A stretch of DNA of 64,000 nucleotides, from contig CAWBCI010000073.1 of assembly GCA_963787195.1 (NCBI GenBank), positions 1 to 64,000 of the forward strand, in the 5' to 3' direction. The notes under the pieces are model-generated. The model was not told the DNA's origin, ran no database searches, and was given only the letters and a program-made list of their open reading frames with translations. Below are positions 27,465 to 36,679 of the stretch, piece after piece. Both the position numbers and the translations under genes were made by a program. Each line of letters opens with the position of its first letter. Positions within the stretch are counted from its first letter, which is position 1. Origin of the DNA: CAWBCI01 sp963787195. Lineage in GTDB: Bacteria; Bacteroidota; Bacteroidia; Bacteroidales; JAGOPY01.

Positions 27465-27715
27465 GTCTGAATGGTTTTAGGTTTTGAAATCGGTACGACT
27501 TTTACCTTGAATGTTATTTGCGAGGAAGTAAAAGCTAATAATTAACTGAAGATAAGAAAGGCAAAACCAGTAAATTATGAGATAAAGTTAATGACAAGTA
27601 AAAGTGCTTGTCAACTTTATTTTGTTAATAAAGTGTTAAATTTCAATGATATATGATGGAAATAGTGTTGGGATTGAAGAAAAAAAACAAATTCCAAGTT
27701 CAGGACTGAGTAGAA

Positions 27716-27825
27716 GTCTTTAGTCGTCAAAATTTAAAATATACAATCTTCTATATAATATTTAATATTTCCCCTCCGTGGAACTCCTTTTTATCTCTGT
27801 GGAACTCAGTGTAATATAAAAAATA
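27716..27825. repeat. Dispersed intergenic repeat, copy B
   Basis: Same family as 9402-9513 (AAAATATACAATCTTCTATA, then TTTCCCCTCCGTGGAACTCC, TGTGGAACTCAGTGTAATA). The remaining interval 27465-28027 has only A/T-rich text and CCTAATACC-like words, with no gene. Confidence 0.65.
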
Positions 27826-28027
27826 AGGTGGAATAGTGGAAAAATCCTATGTGTATTCTATTATGTTCTATGTGACTATCCCGATAAACCGGAACAAGTT
27901 GTGTTAAAATGGCCTTCAATATCCGATATTCGATACGCGATTGCCCGATGTATAAGATGTATACGATATTAGATTTCAACCACTAACCATTAACTTTTCC
28001 CAATACCTAATACCTAATACCCAGTAC

Positions 28028-28213
28028 CTATCCGCTTTTAGCCTTCGAAAGCATGGTCACTATCCATCCTATCAACGGAGAGAACATCATACTTATAAAA
28101 AACGACCATTCTTCCCCTATCTTTCTCTTTTTCCCCATTCTTTCGGAAACCACAAGTGCCAAAATGTACCATATCATGAATAATACCGATAACAGGACTA
28201 TAGTCATATGCAA
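28028..28213 (-). CDS. Small two-helix membrane protein
   Basis: 61 residues: helix 1 at about 3-20 (IVLLSVLFMIWYILALVV), a basic loop (ERMGKKRKIGEE), helix 2 at about 36-56 (FFISMMFSPLIGWIVTML). It starts 16 bp after the PepSY gene, so co-expression is likely. No family is recognised. The clean amphipathic layout and tight spacing support a real gene. Confidence 0.6.
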   Translation of the reverse strand: MHMTIVLLSVLFMIWYILALVVSERMGKKRKIGEEWSFFISMMFSPLIGWIVTMLSKAKSG

Positions 28214-28228
28214 TTGTTTTTTAATCGA

Positions 28229-28789
28229 TTAATAAAAAATAAGTAAGAGGAAGACTATAGGGATAATGATCCCCAAAGCCGTCATCCAGGCACCTCGTCC
28301 ACTGATACCCTTGGCACCGCGAACCATGAAAAGGCCTGTTGCAGCCAGTAATATCAATGCCCCGGCGAAAACATCCGAGAAAAAAGTCCAGCTAACATTC
28401 GGATTATAATGAAGGAAATTCATTTCCCTGAAAAAAGGCCTTCTCTCAACTCTTTCCAATAAACCTTTTCCTGTTTCGGTATTCAGTAATGCACTGCCTC
28501 CCTTAAGAAATATCTTGAGCTGCCCTGGCTTGGGGAAGTAATGGTTCTTGTAATTCTTATTCTCATCAAATGGCTTCATCAATTCCCGCATTTCATTTTT
28601 GGTAATGGAAGGGGTGATGAGTGCCGGATCTATGCTGATTTCCTTACGGGTGATAATATAATTCGAATTCCAGTCATCCAGGTGGTTGAGGGCTATGCCG
28701 GAGACCGAATAAACGATCGTCATCCCGAAAAATAAATAACCGAAATCACGGTGTACCACCCGGAACCATTTTCGCCAGTTCAATTTCAT
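28229..28789 (-). CDS. PepSY-associated transmembrane protein
   Basis: 186 residues. N-terminal WRKWFRVVHRDFGYLFFGMTIVYSVSGIALNH has the histidine-bearing first helix typical of PepSY-TM proteins; a periplasmic region follows (about 40-130, KEISIDPALI, QLKIFLKGGSALLNTETGKG), then two C-terminal helices (about 137-156 and 168-186). The single short PepSY-like unit is about half the size of siderophore-reductase relatives. It may be an inner-membrane redox or metal-uptake accessory. It is followed closely by the two-helix protein and preceded by the secreted OB-fold gene. Confidence 0.8.
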   Translation of the reverse strand: MKLNWRKWFRVVHRDFGYLFFGMTIVYSVSGIALNHLDDWNSNYIITRKEISIDPALITPSITKNEMRELMKPFDENKNYKNHYFPKPGQLKIFLKGGSALLNTETGKGLLERVERRPFFREMNFLHYNPNVSWTFFSDVFAGALILLAATGLFMVRGAKGISGRGAWMTALGIIIPIVFLLLIFY

Positions 28790-28949
28790 AGTAAATTATT
28801 TCTGATAATATTATAACGAATAGAATATTCTTAAGAGAAAATAAATTCCCCCATATTGGAAAATAACAGAAAGCGCAGCTTTTTGATGTCGGAAATGAAA
28901 TCCTCTGACCAAAAGCCTGCGCTTTCAATAATGCATTTATCGTAAACGA

Positions 28950-29429
28950 TTAATCTTCAATTATTTTAAAAGAAGAGCAGGAAATAGAAAACTGCGGTTT
29001 GTGATAATAATTGGTATGGTCGGCATCAGCAGTTTCAGTCTTTTCCATTGATTCAGCTGCTACAGCTTCATCTTCTGCAATAGGTTCAACAATACCCTGA
29101 ACTGTAATAGTATTTCCCTGCAGTTCGGTATCGAATACATTCACTATGTCGCTGGCTGTGATCTTTACCCTGATATCAGGATTACTTCCTACCAGGAATA
29201 ATTTTTTTCCGCCATGTGCGCAAACATGAACAACCATTCCCTGCACCTGAACCGTTTTACCGAGAAGGTCGGCAGCAACATCCTGAAATTCTTCCAATTT
29301 AAGAACTTTAACATCAGTACTGCTTTCCATTTTTGCCTTTGGGCTGGCTTTTTTATCCTGTGCGTATGTGCTGTTGAGTCCGATTAAAAGACATAACGCA
29401 ACTGCGAAAGTTGTGATTCTCTTGATCAT
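28950..29429 (-). CDS. Secreted OB-fold protein
   Basis: 159 residues with a signal peptide (about 1-23, STYAQD). The core is an OB-fold-like beta-barrel: LGKTVQVQGMVVHVCAHGGKKLFLVG (about 57-82), RVKITASD, LQGNTITVQGIVEPI. The Cys-His pair in VCAHGGKK and the late HTNYYHKPQFSISCSSFKI are possible metal-binding or redox residues. No catalytic family is recognised. It stands 160 bp upstream of the PepSY gene on the same strand, so a shared envelope function is possible. Confidence 0.7.
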   Translation of the reverse strand: MIKRITTFAVALCLLIGLNSTYAQDKKASPKAKMESSTDVKVLKLEEFQDVAADLLGKTVQVQGMVVHVCAHGGKKLFLVGSNPDIRVKITASDIVNVFDTELQGNTITVQGIVEPIAEDEAVAAESMEKTETADADHTNYYHKPQFSISCSSFKIIED

Positions 29430-29489
29430 AATTTTTTTCTTATTTAATTAATTTAGGTTAATTACCTGCAAATGTATGAATTTTGGAAT

Positions 29490-31049
29490 TCATTCTGCAG
29501 AATTATTATCGCTGTAAACATTCATTCCGTCATATTTTATTTCTGTTCCGTTTTGGTAGGAAATAACCAGGAATGGAGTACCGTCATAATTGTAAATCAC
29601 CCAGTTACCGTTTTTCAGGCCCATAACATAGTCCCCTTCATCTTTTTTATTTCCATTATCCCAATAATAAACATGATGCCCGTGAGGATTATCTTCTATA
29701 TATTTTCCTTCAAACCGCAGGACTTTTTTCTCGTTTTCCGAATCCGGAAGGTCATAATATTTCCATAGTCCGCTTCTCATGCCCTCAGCATAATTACCTT
29801 CAACTTCTGCATCGGCAATCTTGTAATACCAGGGGCCATCTTCCTCGCCCTCAATATAATTTCCCTTGGTAATTATATTTCCCTCCCTGTCATATTCGGT
29901 CATTTCACCGTCGAGAAGACCTTTGTAATAACTTTCATCGCGCAACAGTTCACCGCTATCATAGTACCACTTCCAGGCACCTTCCGGTTTTCCATCTGCA
30001 AAACTTCCCTCCTGCTCCAGGGAACCACTCCGGTGATAAAACTTCCAGTCACCAGTCTTTTTATCTTTATCATAATGACCTTCTGCCTTCAGCTTTCCAT
30101 CATCAAAATACTCTTTCCACTTCCCGTCTCGTTCCCCCTTTTCTGTTACGATGCCTTCCCCGATAAGTGTACCGTCCTTGAATATATAAGAATTCTCTAT
30201 GGTTCCGTCAGGAGCGAATTCACGCCTGATGCCTTCAGGTTTTCCTGCTTTGTTATAAGTTGCACTTACCTTGACTTTTCCATCCGGATAATAATCTTTA
30301 CGCACATCAAGCTTCACCAGCTCGGCCACATCTTCCTTTTTGGTTCCGTTCATGTATTTGGCAGTAGTAAGAAGATTTCCATCCTGGTCATATTCTTTGA
30401 AATATCCATTTTCAAGCCCGTGCGTATAACTGCCTTCCTTTTTCAATATGCCGTTCGCGTAATAATATTTCCAGACACCATTTTTCTGGCCGTCATTATC
30501 AAAACGGTTAATTATTTCCCTTTCGACAATAAATCCGCTTTTGTAAGTGATCAGGGTAATGACCCGGCCATCTTCAGCATATTCCTTAGCCAGTCCCTGC
30601 TCCAGGCCATCACTGAAGTTTGTGGATTTTTTAAGCTTTCCGTTTGGATAATATTCATTGGTAGGTCCCTGCTTGATATCATCCACAAAATTCTCTTCAA
30701 TCATACCGTCCTCCCGGTAAGTTTTCCTGGGACCGTTTTTCTTTCCGTTTTTATAATTGATGATGAGTTTCAATTTACCCACATCATCATAAAATTTCCA
30801 GGTACTGTCGAGTTCAAAGTTTTTCCGGTTTCCTTCCGAAATCAGGATACCCGCCTCATTGTATGTTTTCCAGTAAGCATCCGGTTTTCCGTCCTTCAAC
30901 ATGCCTTCACTTGACTTATTCCCATTCGGATAATAGAATATGTTGTATCCATTGGGATTGACTTCCTGCTGCTGTGCTGATACCAGCAAGGGTATGCCAA
31001 ACAGGACGGCGATCGCTATAAGAAGGTATCTTCTGATATGTGAGTTCAT
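29490..31049 (-). CDS. MORN/YwqK-type repeat protein, secreted
   Basis: 519 residues with a signal peptide (about 1-25). Nearly all of the mature part consists of MORN-like repeats of about 23 residues, e.g. YYPNGKLKKSTNFSDGLEQG, YYANGILKKEGSYTHGLENG and YFDDGKLKAEGHYDKDKKTG; about 18 repeats can be counted. Such proteins are common in this phylum and are often mis-named YwqK antitoxins; nothing here suggests a toxin partner. The role is probably structural or binding at the envelope. Its start is 2 bp after the nadA stop, which implies co-transcription with nadA. Confidence 0.85.
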   Translation of the reverse strand: MNSHIRRYLLIAIAVLFGIPLLVSAQQQEVNPNGYNIFYYPNGNKSSEGMLKDGKPDAYWKTYNEAGILISEGNRKNFELDSTWKFYDDVGKLKLIINYKNGKKNGPRKTYREDGMIEENFVDDIKQGPTNEYYPNGKLKKSTNFSDGLEQGLAKEYAEDGRVITLITYKSGFIVEREIINRFDNDGQKNGVWKYYYANGILKKEGSYTHGLENGYFKEYDQDGNLLTTAKYMNGTKKEDVAELVKLDVRKDYYPDGKVKVSATYNKAGKPEGIRREFAPDGTIENSYIFKDGTLIGEGIVTEKGERDGKWKEYFDDGKLKAEGHYDKDKKTGDWKFYHRSGSLEQEGSFADGKPEGAWKWYYDSGELLRDESYYKGLLDGEMTEYDREGNIITKGNYIEGEEDGPWYYKIADAEVEGNYAEGMRSGLWKYYDLPDSENEKKVLRFEGKYIEDNPHGHHVYYWDNGNKKDEGDYVMGLKNGNWVIYNYDGTPFLVISYQNGTEIKYDGMNVYSDNNSAE

Positions 31050-31050
31050 G

Positions 31051-32022
31051 CTATTTATTCAGCTTGATATTTTTCGAAATTTCGAGCATCCTTTCGATGG
31101 GTATCCGGGCTTTTCCGATAACTTCATCCTCCAGCCTGATTTCTGGCTTTTCGTACTTCAGACAAAGGTACAATTTCTCCAGGGTGTTCATTTTCATATA
31201 GGGACAATCATTGCAGGTACAGGTTTCATCCGATGGTACTATGATGAATTCCTTGTCGGGCGATGATTTCTGCATCTGGTAAAGTATCCCGCTTTCGGTT
31301 GCCACTATGAATTTCTTCGCCGGATCTTTAACGGTATAATTCAGCAGGGCCGTTGTGGAGCCGATGAAATCAGCTAATTCCAGCACCTGGGCTTTGCATT
31401 CAGGATGGGCTATGAGTTTTGCATCCGGATTTTCTATTTTCAGATTGATGATAGCTTCGGTCTGAAGTATGTCATGTACCTGGCAAGTTCCGTCCCATAA
31501 TACCATATCCCTGCCGGTGATCCGGTTCACATAGCCGCCAAGATTCCGGTCGGGTGCAAAAATAATGGGCTGATCAGCCGGGAAAGATTCAACGATGCCA
31601 ACCGCATTGCTGGAAGTACAGATGACATCCGACATGGCTTTAACTGCAGCTGAACAGTTGATATATGAAATTACTACATGGCCCGGATATTTTTCTTTAA
31701 ATTTTGAAAATTCCTGAGGCGGACATGAATCGGCCAGAGAACATCCGGCCATCAGATCGGGAAGCAATACTTTGGCTGAAGGATTTAATATCTTTGCCGT
31801 CTCAGCCATAAAATGAACTCCGGCAAAAACTATAATTGATGCATTGGATGCAGCCGCTTTTTGTGATAATCCCAGGCTGTCCCCAACAAAATCGGCAATT
31901 TCTTGAATTTCAGATACCTGGTAATAATGAGCCAGTAAAATGCCGTTTTTTTCTTTAAGCATTTTCCGGATCTCCGTTTTATAATCTAATTGCAGTTTCA
32001 AGTCTGCAGTATCATTTTTCAT
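31051..32022 (-). CDS. nadA: Quinolinate synthase A
   Basis: Condenses iminoaspartate with dihydroxyacetone phosphate to quinolinate in NAD synthesis, using a [4Fe-4S] cluster. 323 residues. Visible motifs: LLAHYYQ near 28-34, LMAGCSLADSCP (first cluster cysteine, near 92), INCSAAVKA, CTSSNA, APDRNLGGYV, GTCQVHD (second cysteine, near 175), AHPEC, GSTTALL, ATESGILY, and CNDCPYMKMN (third cysteine, near 285). The length is normal. nadB and nadC are not in the window. A MORN-repeat protein follows at once. Confidence 0.95.
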   Translation of the reverse strand: MKNDTADLKLQLDYKTEIRKMLKEKNGILLAHYYQVSEIQEIADFVGDSLGLSQKAAASNASIIVFAGVHFMAETAKILNPSAKVLLPDLMAGCSLADSCPPQEFSKFKEKYPGHVVISYINCSAAVKAMSDVICTSSNAVGIVESFPADQPIIFAPDRNLGGYVNRITGRDMVLWDGTCQVHDILQTEAIINLKIENPDAKLIAHPECKAQVLELADFIGSTTALLNYTVKDPAKKFIVATESGILYQMQKSSPDKEFIIVPSDETCTCNDCPYMKMNTLEKLYLCLKYEKPEIRLEDEVIGKARIPIERMLEISKNIKLNK

Positions 32023-32610
32023 AGTTAAATACAGATTGTGAGATATTTGGGAGCGTTTAAAATTTTTGACATATTTCCATCCATTTATGAGACTAAGATA
32101 TACATTAAACAGCTCCTGTGTTTATTCATCATTTTTGAAGTTTTCAATAATTCTTATTATTATATTTTACTTAAAAGAATTTATGTTAATGTATTATTCG
32201 CTGTTAAGAGGTTCATAAATTCAGGACACTTATTTTGAATTTCTGACTTATCCAATTTTATTAACAGTATAACGAAAAAAAATCCGGTCTATGTATAGGG
32301 ATATAAATGTTTTAGCCTGATATTAACAAGATGTTAATAATGATGAATGTTAAAAAGTACATTCCTTGTCAGGCCGGATAAGATGTTAAGAAAGTCTTCA
32401 TCAGTTTTAATAACTAGCAATTTTTAAGCCAGCCCTGGCCAAAATATCACAGTTTCTTTGTTTTTTACTTAGTTAATACCACTTATCAGACAAAATTAAC
32501 AGTATAAAATGAACAATTGTTAATAAATGTTAAAATTGTAGGTATCAAGATCTAATGATTTTCCGGGCCCAGAGTAAGTTCAATTTTTTGTTAAGAATGA
32601 ATAGCAGACA
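32023..32610. other. Gene-free A/T-rich interval between nadA and rpiB
   Basis: About 590 bp with no supported gene. The 66-codon frame at 32038-32238 has no recognisable composition or neighbour logic. The interval contains several TTAACAGTATAA and TGTTAATAA words (32261, 32327, 32497, 32518) that could be regulatory, but no clean repeat spacing was found. Confidence 0.5.
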
Positions 32611-32643
32611 TTGACCCATGGGCATATGAATTACTTACATTTG
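32611..32643 (+). promoter_or_regulatory. Promoter of rpiB (-33 TTG and -7 TAnnTTTG)
   Basis: TTG at 32611-32613, 22 bp, then TACATTTG at 32636-32643, a perfect -7 box. The ATG at 32662 leaves a leader of about a dozen bases. Confidence 0.5.
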
Positions 32644-32661
32644 TTTAATTATTTATAAATC

Positions 32662-33105
32662 ATGACAGAAAAGAAGGATATTATACCAATAGCTTGTGAT
32701 CACGGCGCTTTTGAAATGAAGGAATATATTGTCCAGAAGCTACTTGAAGATGGTTATGAGGTAAAAGATTTTGGAACCAATAGCCTGGAGAGCGTTGATT
32801 ATCCTGATTTCATTCATCCCCTGGCTAAGGATGTGAATGATGGTAAATATAAAAAAGGTATTATACTGTGTGGAAGCGGAAACGGGGCCCAGATGGTAGC
32901 CAATAAATACCCGAATGTAAGGGCCGCCTTATGCTGGAGAGAAGAAATAAGCAGGCTTGCAAGGCAGCATAACGATGCCAATATCATTTCACTTCCCGGA
33001 CGCTTTGTTGCTTTTGACCTTGCATGGCAAATGGTCCTGATCTTCCTGAACACAGAATTTGAAGGGGGAAGGCATAGCAGAAGAGTTGAAAAGATATGTT
33101 TATAA
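32662..33105 (+). CDS. rpiB: Ribose-5-phosphate isomerase B, copy 1
   Basis: Interconverts ribose 5-phosphate and ribulose 5-phosphate in the pentose phosphate pathway. 147 residues of the RpiB/LacAB fold: ACDHGAFEMKE (11-21), DFGTNS, YPDF, and the active-site cysteine in ILCGSGNGAQMVANK (Cys near 70). LPGRF and the C-terminal HSRRVEKI complete the family pattern. A second, clearly different rpiB is at 59791. It lies 30 bp upstream of the lutB-like gene and may share its transcript. Confidence 0.94.
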   Translation: MTEKKDIIPIACDHGAFEMKEYIVQKLLEDGYEVKDFGTNSLESVDYPDFIHPLAKDVNDGKYKKGIILCGSGNGAQMVANKYPNVRAALCWREEISRLARQHNDANIISLPGRFVAFDLAWQMVLIFLNTEFEGGRHSRRVEKICL

Positions 33106-33135
33106 TATTAGGAAAAATAGATAAATAGTTAAGGT

Positions 33136-34539
33136 ATGGAAATGTACAGGCAATTCCAGAAAGATTCGGAAAGGGTGGCTTTTGATCTGGTCCACAGGAA
33201 TAAGATCAAATATAATATTTCGAAATATGACCTGGCTGTTCCAAAGGGAAAACAGCAATTTTCGGACCTGGAGCTTGCCAAATACCGGGCAGCTAATATC
33301 AAGCATAAAATCCTGAATGACCTTGAAAAATACCTGATCGAATTTGAAGTAAATTTTGAGAAAAACGGCGGCAAAGTCATCTGGGCCCCCACTGCGAAAG
33401 ATGCGGTAAGGGAAATCCTGGCCATTCTTAAAAAACATAAGGCTACATCGGTTGTAAAGTCCAAATCAATTATGACTGAAGAGCTGGACCTGAATGATAT
33501 ACTTGAAAAGCAAAAGATAGAACCTGTTGAGACCGATCTGGGTGAATACATCGTTCAGCTTGCCGGTGAAAAACCTTATCATATCCTTACTCCGGCTATG
33601 CATAAGTCCAAAGAAGATGTGGCCAAACTTTTCAACGAAAAATTCGGTACCCCGGAAGATATGCAACCGCCTGAAATAACGGCCTTCGTGCGGGAAAAAC
33701 TCAGGGAAAAATTTCAGACGGCCGAAGTGGGTATTACAGGTGCAAACTTTCTCCTGGCGGATGTGGGGGCTGTATGTCTGACCGAAAATGAAGGGAATGC
33801 ACTGATGTCGGTTTCCTTTCCCAAAGTCCATATAGCAATAGCGGGAATAGAAAAACTGATCCCTTCTATCAATGATCTGCAATTATTCTGGCCCCTGCTG
33901 TCTACCTTTGGGACTGGACAGCGGATAACAGTTTATAACAGCATACTCTTCGGACCCAGGAAGGAAGGAGAAAGCGATGGTCCGGAGGAAATGTATGTGA
34001 TACTGCTGGATAACCGGCGGACGGAAGTTCTGAAGCAGGAAAGACAGCGCAGGGCTTTGTCATGTATCCGTTGCGGGGCCTGCCTGAATGCATGTCCCAT
34101 CTATAAAAATATAGGAGGTTATACCTATGGTTCTGTTTATACCGGTCCGATTGGTTCCGTGATAACTCCTTTCCTGGAAAACTTCAAGGATTATAAACAC
34201 CTTAGTTTTGCTTCATCCCTTTGCGGCAGATGTACAGAAACCTGTCCCGTAAAAATACCTCTGCATGAATTGTTGCTTTTGAACCGTAATGAAGCGGTTT
34301 TGGAAGGATATACTCCCGGGTCTGAGAAGTTTGTAATGAAAAGCATGAAAAATGTCCTCTTAAAAAGGTCATGGATGAATGTGGGAAATGCAGGATTAAA
34401 GAACGCTGCCCTGAGGAAATTTTTCAAAAAAGGATGGGGCCCATACCGGGATCTGCCGGTACTTGCGCCGAAATCATTCAATAAATTATGGAAAGATCAG
34501 AATAATCAGCGCAGGAAAAACAAGGATGAGGAAATCTGA
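33136..34539 (+). CDS. lutB: LutB/YkgF-type iron-sulfur protein (LUD domain)
   Basis: 467 residues. The N-terminal LUD domain (about 70-300) has GGKVIWAPTAKDA, VVKSKSIMTEELDLN, TGANFLLADVGAVCLTENEGN and the PKVHIAIAGIEKLIPS segment. A C-terminal ferredoxin-like part has two [4Fe-4S] sets, CIRCGACLNACP near 310 and CGRCTETCP near 363, followed by a C-terminal helical tail. In the LutABC system this subunit takes part in L-lactate oxidation to pyruvate. lutA and lutC are not adjacent here. Confidence 0.9.
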   Translation: MEMYRQFQKDSERVAFDLVHRNKIKYNISKYDLAVPKGKQQFSDLELAKYRAANIKHKILNDLEKYLIEFEVNFEKNGGKVIWAPTAKDAVREILAILKKHKATSVVKSKSIMTEELDLNDILEKQKIEPVETDLGEYIVQLAGEKPYHILTPAMHKSKEDVAKLFNEKFGTPEDMQPPEITAFVREKLREKFQTAEVGITGANFLLADVGAVCLTENEGNALMSVSFPKVHIAIAGIEKLIPSINDLQLFWPLLSTFGTGQRITVYNSILFGPRKEGESDGPEEMYVILLDNRRTEVLKQERQRRALSCIRCGACLNACPIYKNIGGYTYGSVYTGPIGSVITPFLENFKDYKHLSFASSLCGRCTETCPVKIPLHELLLLNRNEAVLEGYTPGSEKFVMKSMKNVLLKRSWMNVGNAGLKNAALRKFFKKGWGPYRDLPVLAPKSFNKLWKDQNNQRRKNKDEEI

Positions 34540-34725
34540 AATTTGTATAATTATATTGTTAATCAGTTTATTATATTTTAAGAGATATGTCTGCAGATTA
34601 GAATGAATATTTATAGATATAAATTGATATAATTAGATTTCCCAAATGATCATTCATATACATGATTCACTAAATTAGCCCTTTCAAGTATACACTTGAG
34701 AAGCGATCAAAACAAATAATTGATT

Positions 34726-34762
34726 AAAAAAGGCTGCATCCGTAAGGTGCAGCCTTTTTTTA
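34726..34762 (+). terminator. Intrinsic terminator after the lutB-like gene
   Basis: A6-GGCTGCA (34726-34738) pairs perfectly with TGCAGCC-T7 (34748-34761) across a 9-nt loop. The A-run makes it usable on the minus strand too. The stretch 34540-34725 holds nothing else that I can support. Confidence 0.85.
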
Positions 34763-34790
34763 AAACTTATGATCTGTTATGGATAAGATG

Positions 34791-34920
34791 TTAGTCGAAT
34801 TGATCCCGAAAAGACGAAGTCTTATTCGGGATCTGATGGGACTAAATTCCCCGTTTCTTGAGACGAATAAGAGATATTTCCTTAAGATACCCCGCTGCTT
34901 GCAGCGGGGTAGTTTATTAA
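34791..34920 (-). repeat. Structured 130-bp repeat, copy 1
   Basis: About 95% identical to 55618-55747. It holds three hairpins: GATCCCGAA...TTCGGGATC enclosing AAGAC-GAA-GTCTT (34802-34833), a CGTTTCTTGAGACG type arm, and TACCCCGCTGC-TT-GCAGCGGGGTA (34888-34911). It lies just 3' of the thioredoxin-like gene on the minus strand, matching the position of copy 2 relative to its gene. It probably acts as an RNA 3' element or mobile repeat. The open frame over it (34779-34970, plus) is not a gene. Confidence 0.8.
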
Positions 34921-34966
34921 TTAAAGGTATAATCAGAGAAGTACAGGAACTCCTCTGGATTCAATT

Positions 34967-36082
34967 TTAGGAATCAGAATTGCTATTCATTAATTCTTCC
35001 AGTTTTTTCCGAAGATCTTCACCACGCAAATTTTTAGCTATGATATAGCCTTGTTTATCGAGCAGTACATTAGCTGGGATCGACCGCACGCCGTATAGTT
35101 TTCCGGCAGCGTTATCCCATCCTGTAAGGTCGGAAACCTGATACCAGCTCAGTTTGTCATCTTTGATGGCTTTCAGCCAGCGCCCCTTATCCGTATCAAA
35201 CGAGACACCCAGGATTTCAAAACCCTTGGGATGGAATTCATTGTAGGTGGCAACCAGATTGGGATTTTCGGCCCGGCAGGGAGCGCACCAGGAAGCCCAG
35301 AAATCAACCAGGAGGTAATTCTGACCTATCAGCCCTGATATGGGTAAGTACTGGCCGGTAGTATCCTGCATGGTAAAAGCCACAAATAATTGACCTACAG
35401 CAGTTCTTTTCAGGGTCTTCAGATAATCTTTCAGCATCGGCATATAAACCGAACGGTTCAAAGTCGTATCGAAATTGCTGACTACTTTATCCAGGTCAGA
35501 TAAATCATAATCATAAGAATTCCTGTAAACGATATAGGGTGAAACAGGAGAGGTATTTCTCTCGAAGGCGAATTTTTTTATGAATTCGGTTTTCTTTTTA
35601 TAATAATCATCGATCAGGGAATCAAACTCATGCATTTTTGCTTTATCCCCTATTTCCTCGGCTTTCTTATAGATTTGATAACTCTCTCTGACCTTGTAGT
35701 CGAATTGGTCCATAGCATCCAGGTAAGCATCATATTCCTTCTGACTCTTGGAGCCTTCAATCTTTGATTTATCAATATTATGAGTATTTACGCTGATTGT
35801 GATTTTGGACGGCTCAATAAAGAATGGGATCAGCGATTTGGTTTCATGAATGTTAATATAATAGACTTCCGGAAAATCTATTGTTCCTGTGAACTGGAAT
35901 TTGCCATTGGAAATTTTGGCAGAATCAACGGATGTCAGTGGGCCATTGACTCTTTTCTGGAGATAGACCCATCCATCGAAAGTAGTATCCACTGTCCCTG
36001 TTATCGTATATTCATTTTTTACGGGCTTGTTGCAGGATGCGAGAAAGATTACCAAAATACTAAAAAACAAAAATCTTTTCAT
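34967..36082 (-). CDS. Thioredoxin-like lipoprotein (TlpA/ResA type with DUF4369)
   Basis: 371 residues with lipobox LASC (Cys17), so it faces the periplasm. Residues 25-120 form a DUF4369-like beta domain (YTITGTVDTTFDGWVYLQKR, GKFQFTGTIDFPEVYYI). A helical linker spans about 120-220. The thioredoxin domain starts near 245, with the active site WCAPC near 265 and cis-proline SIPANVLLD near 335. It is a thiol-disulfide reductase for envelope proteins, possibly cytochrome c maturation or stress. It stands at the end of the mreBCD direction where pbp2 and rodA are usually found. Confidence 0.9.
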   Translation of the reverse strand: MKRFLFFSILVIFLASCNKPVKNEYTITGTVDTTFDGWVYLQKRVNGPLTSVDSAKISNGKFQFTGTIDFPEVYYINIHETKSLIPFFIEPSKITISVNTHNIDKSKIEGSKSQKEYDAYLDAMDQFDYKVRESYQIYKKAEEIGDKAKMHEFDSLIDDYYKKKTEFIKKFAFERNTSPVSPYIVYRNSYDYDLSDLDKVVSNFDTTLNRSVYMPMLKDYLKTLKRTAVGQLFVAFTMQDTTGQYLPISGLIGQNYLLVDFWASWCAPCRAENPNLVATYNEFHPKGFEILGVSFDTDKGRWLKAIKDDKLSWYQVSDLTGWDNAAGKLYGVRSIPANVLLDKQGYIIAKNLRGEDLRKKLEELMNSNSDS

Positions 36083-36163
36083 TTTAATATAAATTGAGTT
36101 AATAGAATCACAAAACTAATAAACAAATCATTATTAAGACCTTAAAAAGAGCAGTACTATGGG

Positions 36164-36679
36164 CTATCCGGATTTATTCCGGTAAAACAGAAATTGGGCT
36201 ATCAGAATAAGGACTGTTGTAAATATCGTGTTAATAAGCACTTTAAAGAGAGTTATAAAGAATTCATTAAAACGGAAAATTTCAATATTGAACAAGATTA
36301 GGTGGTGCAGAAAAACCAGAATAAAGGTATAGGTTATGAACCACATTATCCCGAAATCACGGGCATTCGGGAATTGTCCGGGTTCCAGGTCTTCTTTTTT
36401 CCCTAAAAGCTTGATTACACCCGGACGGGCAAAGGCCATGAAAACAGAAGCTGCCGCGTGCATTCCTCCGGTATGCGAAAAAATATCTATGGTCAAACCC
36501 AGGAGGAAGGAAGATAAAAGCAAGAGCCATCCGCTGATCTCAAATGGCAACATCAGGATGAATATTACATATATATAGGGGTTCAGATAACCGTTCAGCA
36601 TGATCTTATCGAAAACAAAGATTTGCAGCAGAACCAGTATGATAAACCGGAATATATTTCGGATCAGTAAACTATTCAT
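36164..36679 (-). CDS. mreD: Rod shape-determining protein MreD
   Basis: 171 residues, almost entirely membrane helices (about five): FIILVLLQIFVFDKI, PYIYVIFILMLPFEI, LLLLSSFLLGLTIDIFSH, TYTFILVFLHHLILF, TIFTTVLILIAQFLF. The GLTIDIFSHTGG segment near 58-70 is typical of MreD. It links MreBC to the peptidoglycan elongation machinery. Its start overlaps the mreC stop by 4 bp, so they are translationally coupled. Confidence 0.92.
   Translation of the reverse strand: MNSLLIRNIFRFIILVLLQIFVFDKIMLNGYLNPYIYVIFILMLPFEISGWLLLLSSFLLGLTIDIFSHTGGMHAAASVFMAFARPGVIKLLGKKEDLEPGQFPNARDFGIMWFITYTFILVFLHHLILFNIEIFRFNEFFITLFKVLINTIFTTVLILIAQFLFYRNKSG

Noticed and set aside
30033..30914. 293-codon plus-strand frame opposite the MORN-repeat gene
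   Set aside because: It is the shadow of the repeated minus-strand gene; its composition (F, I, S rich) follows from the MORN codons.
29490..31049. Toxin-antitoxin gene (YwqK label)
   Set aside because: Only MORN-like repeats and a signal peptide; no toxin partner nearby.
34779..34970. 63-codon plus-strand frame
   Set aside because: Lies over the structured 130-bp repeat; no conserved protein features.
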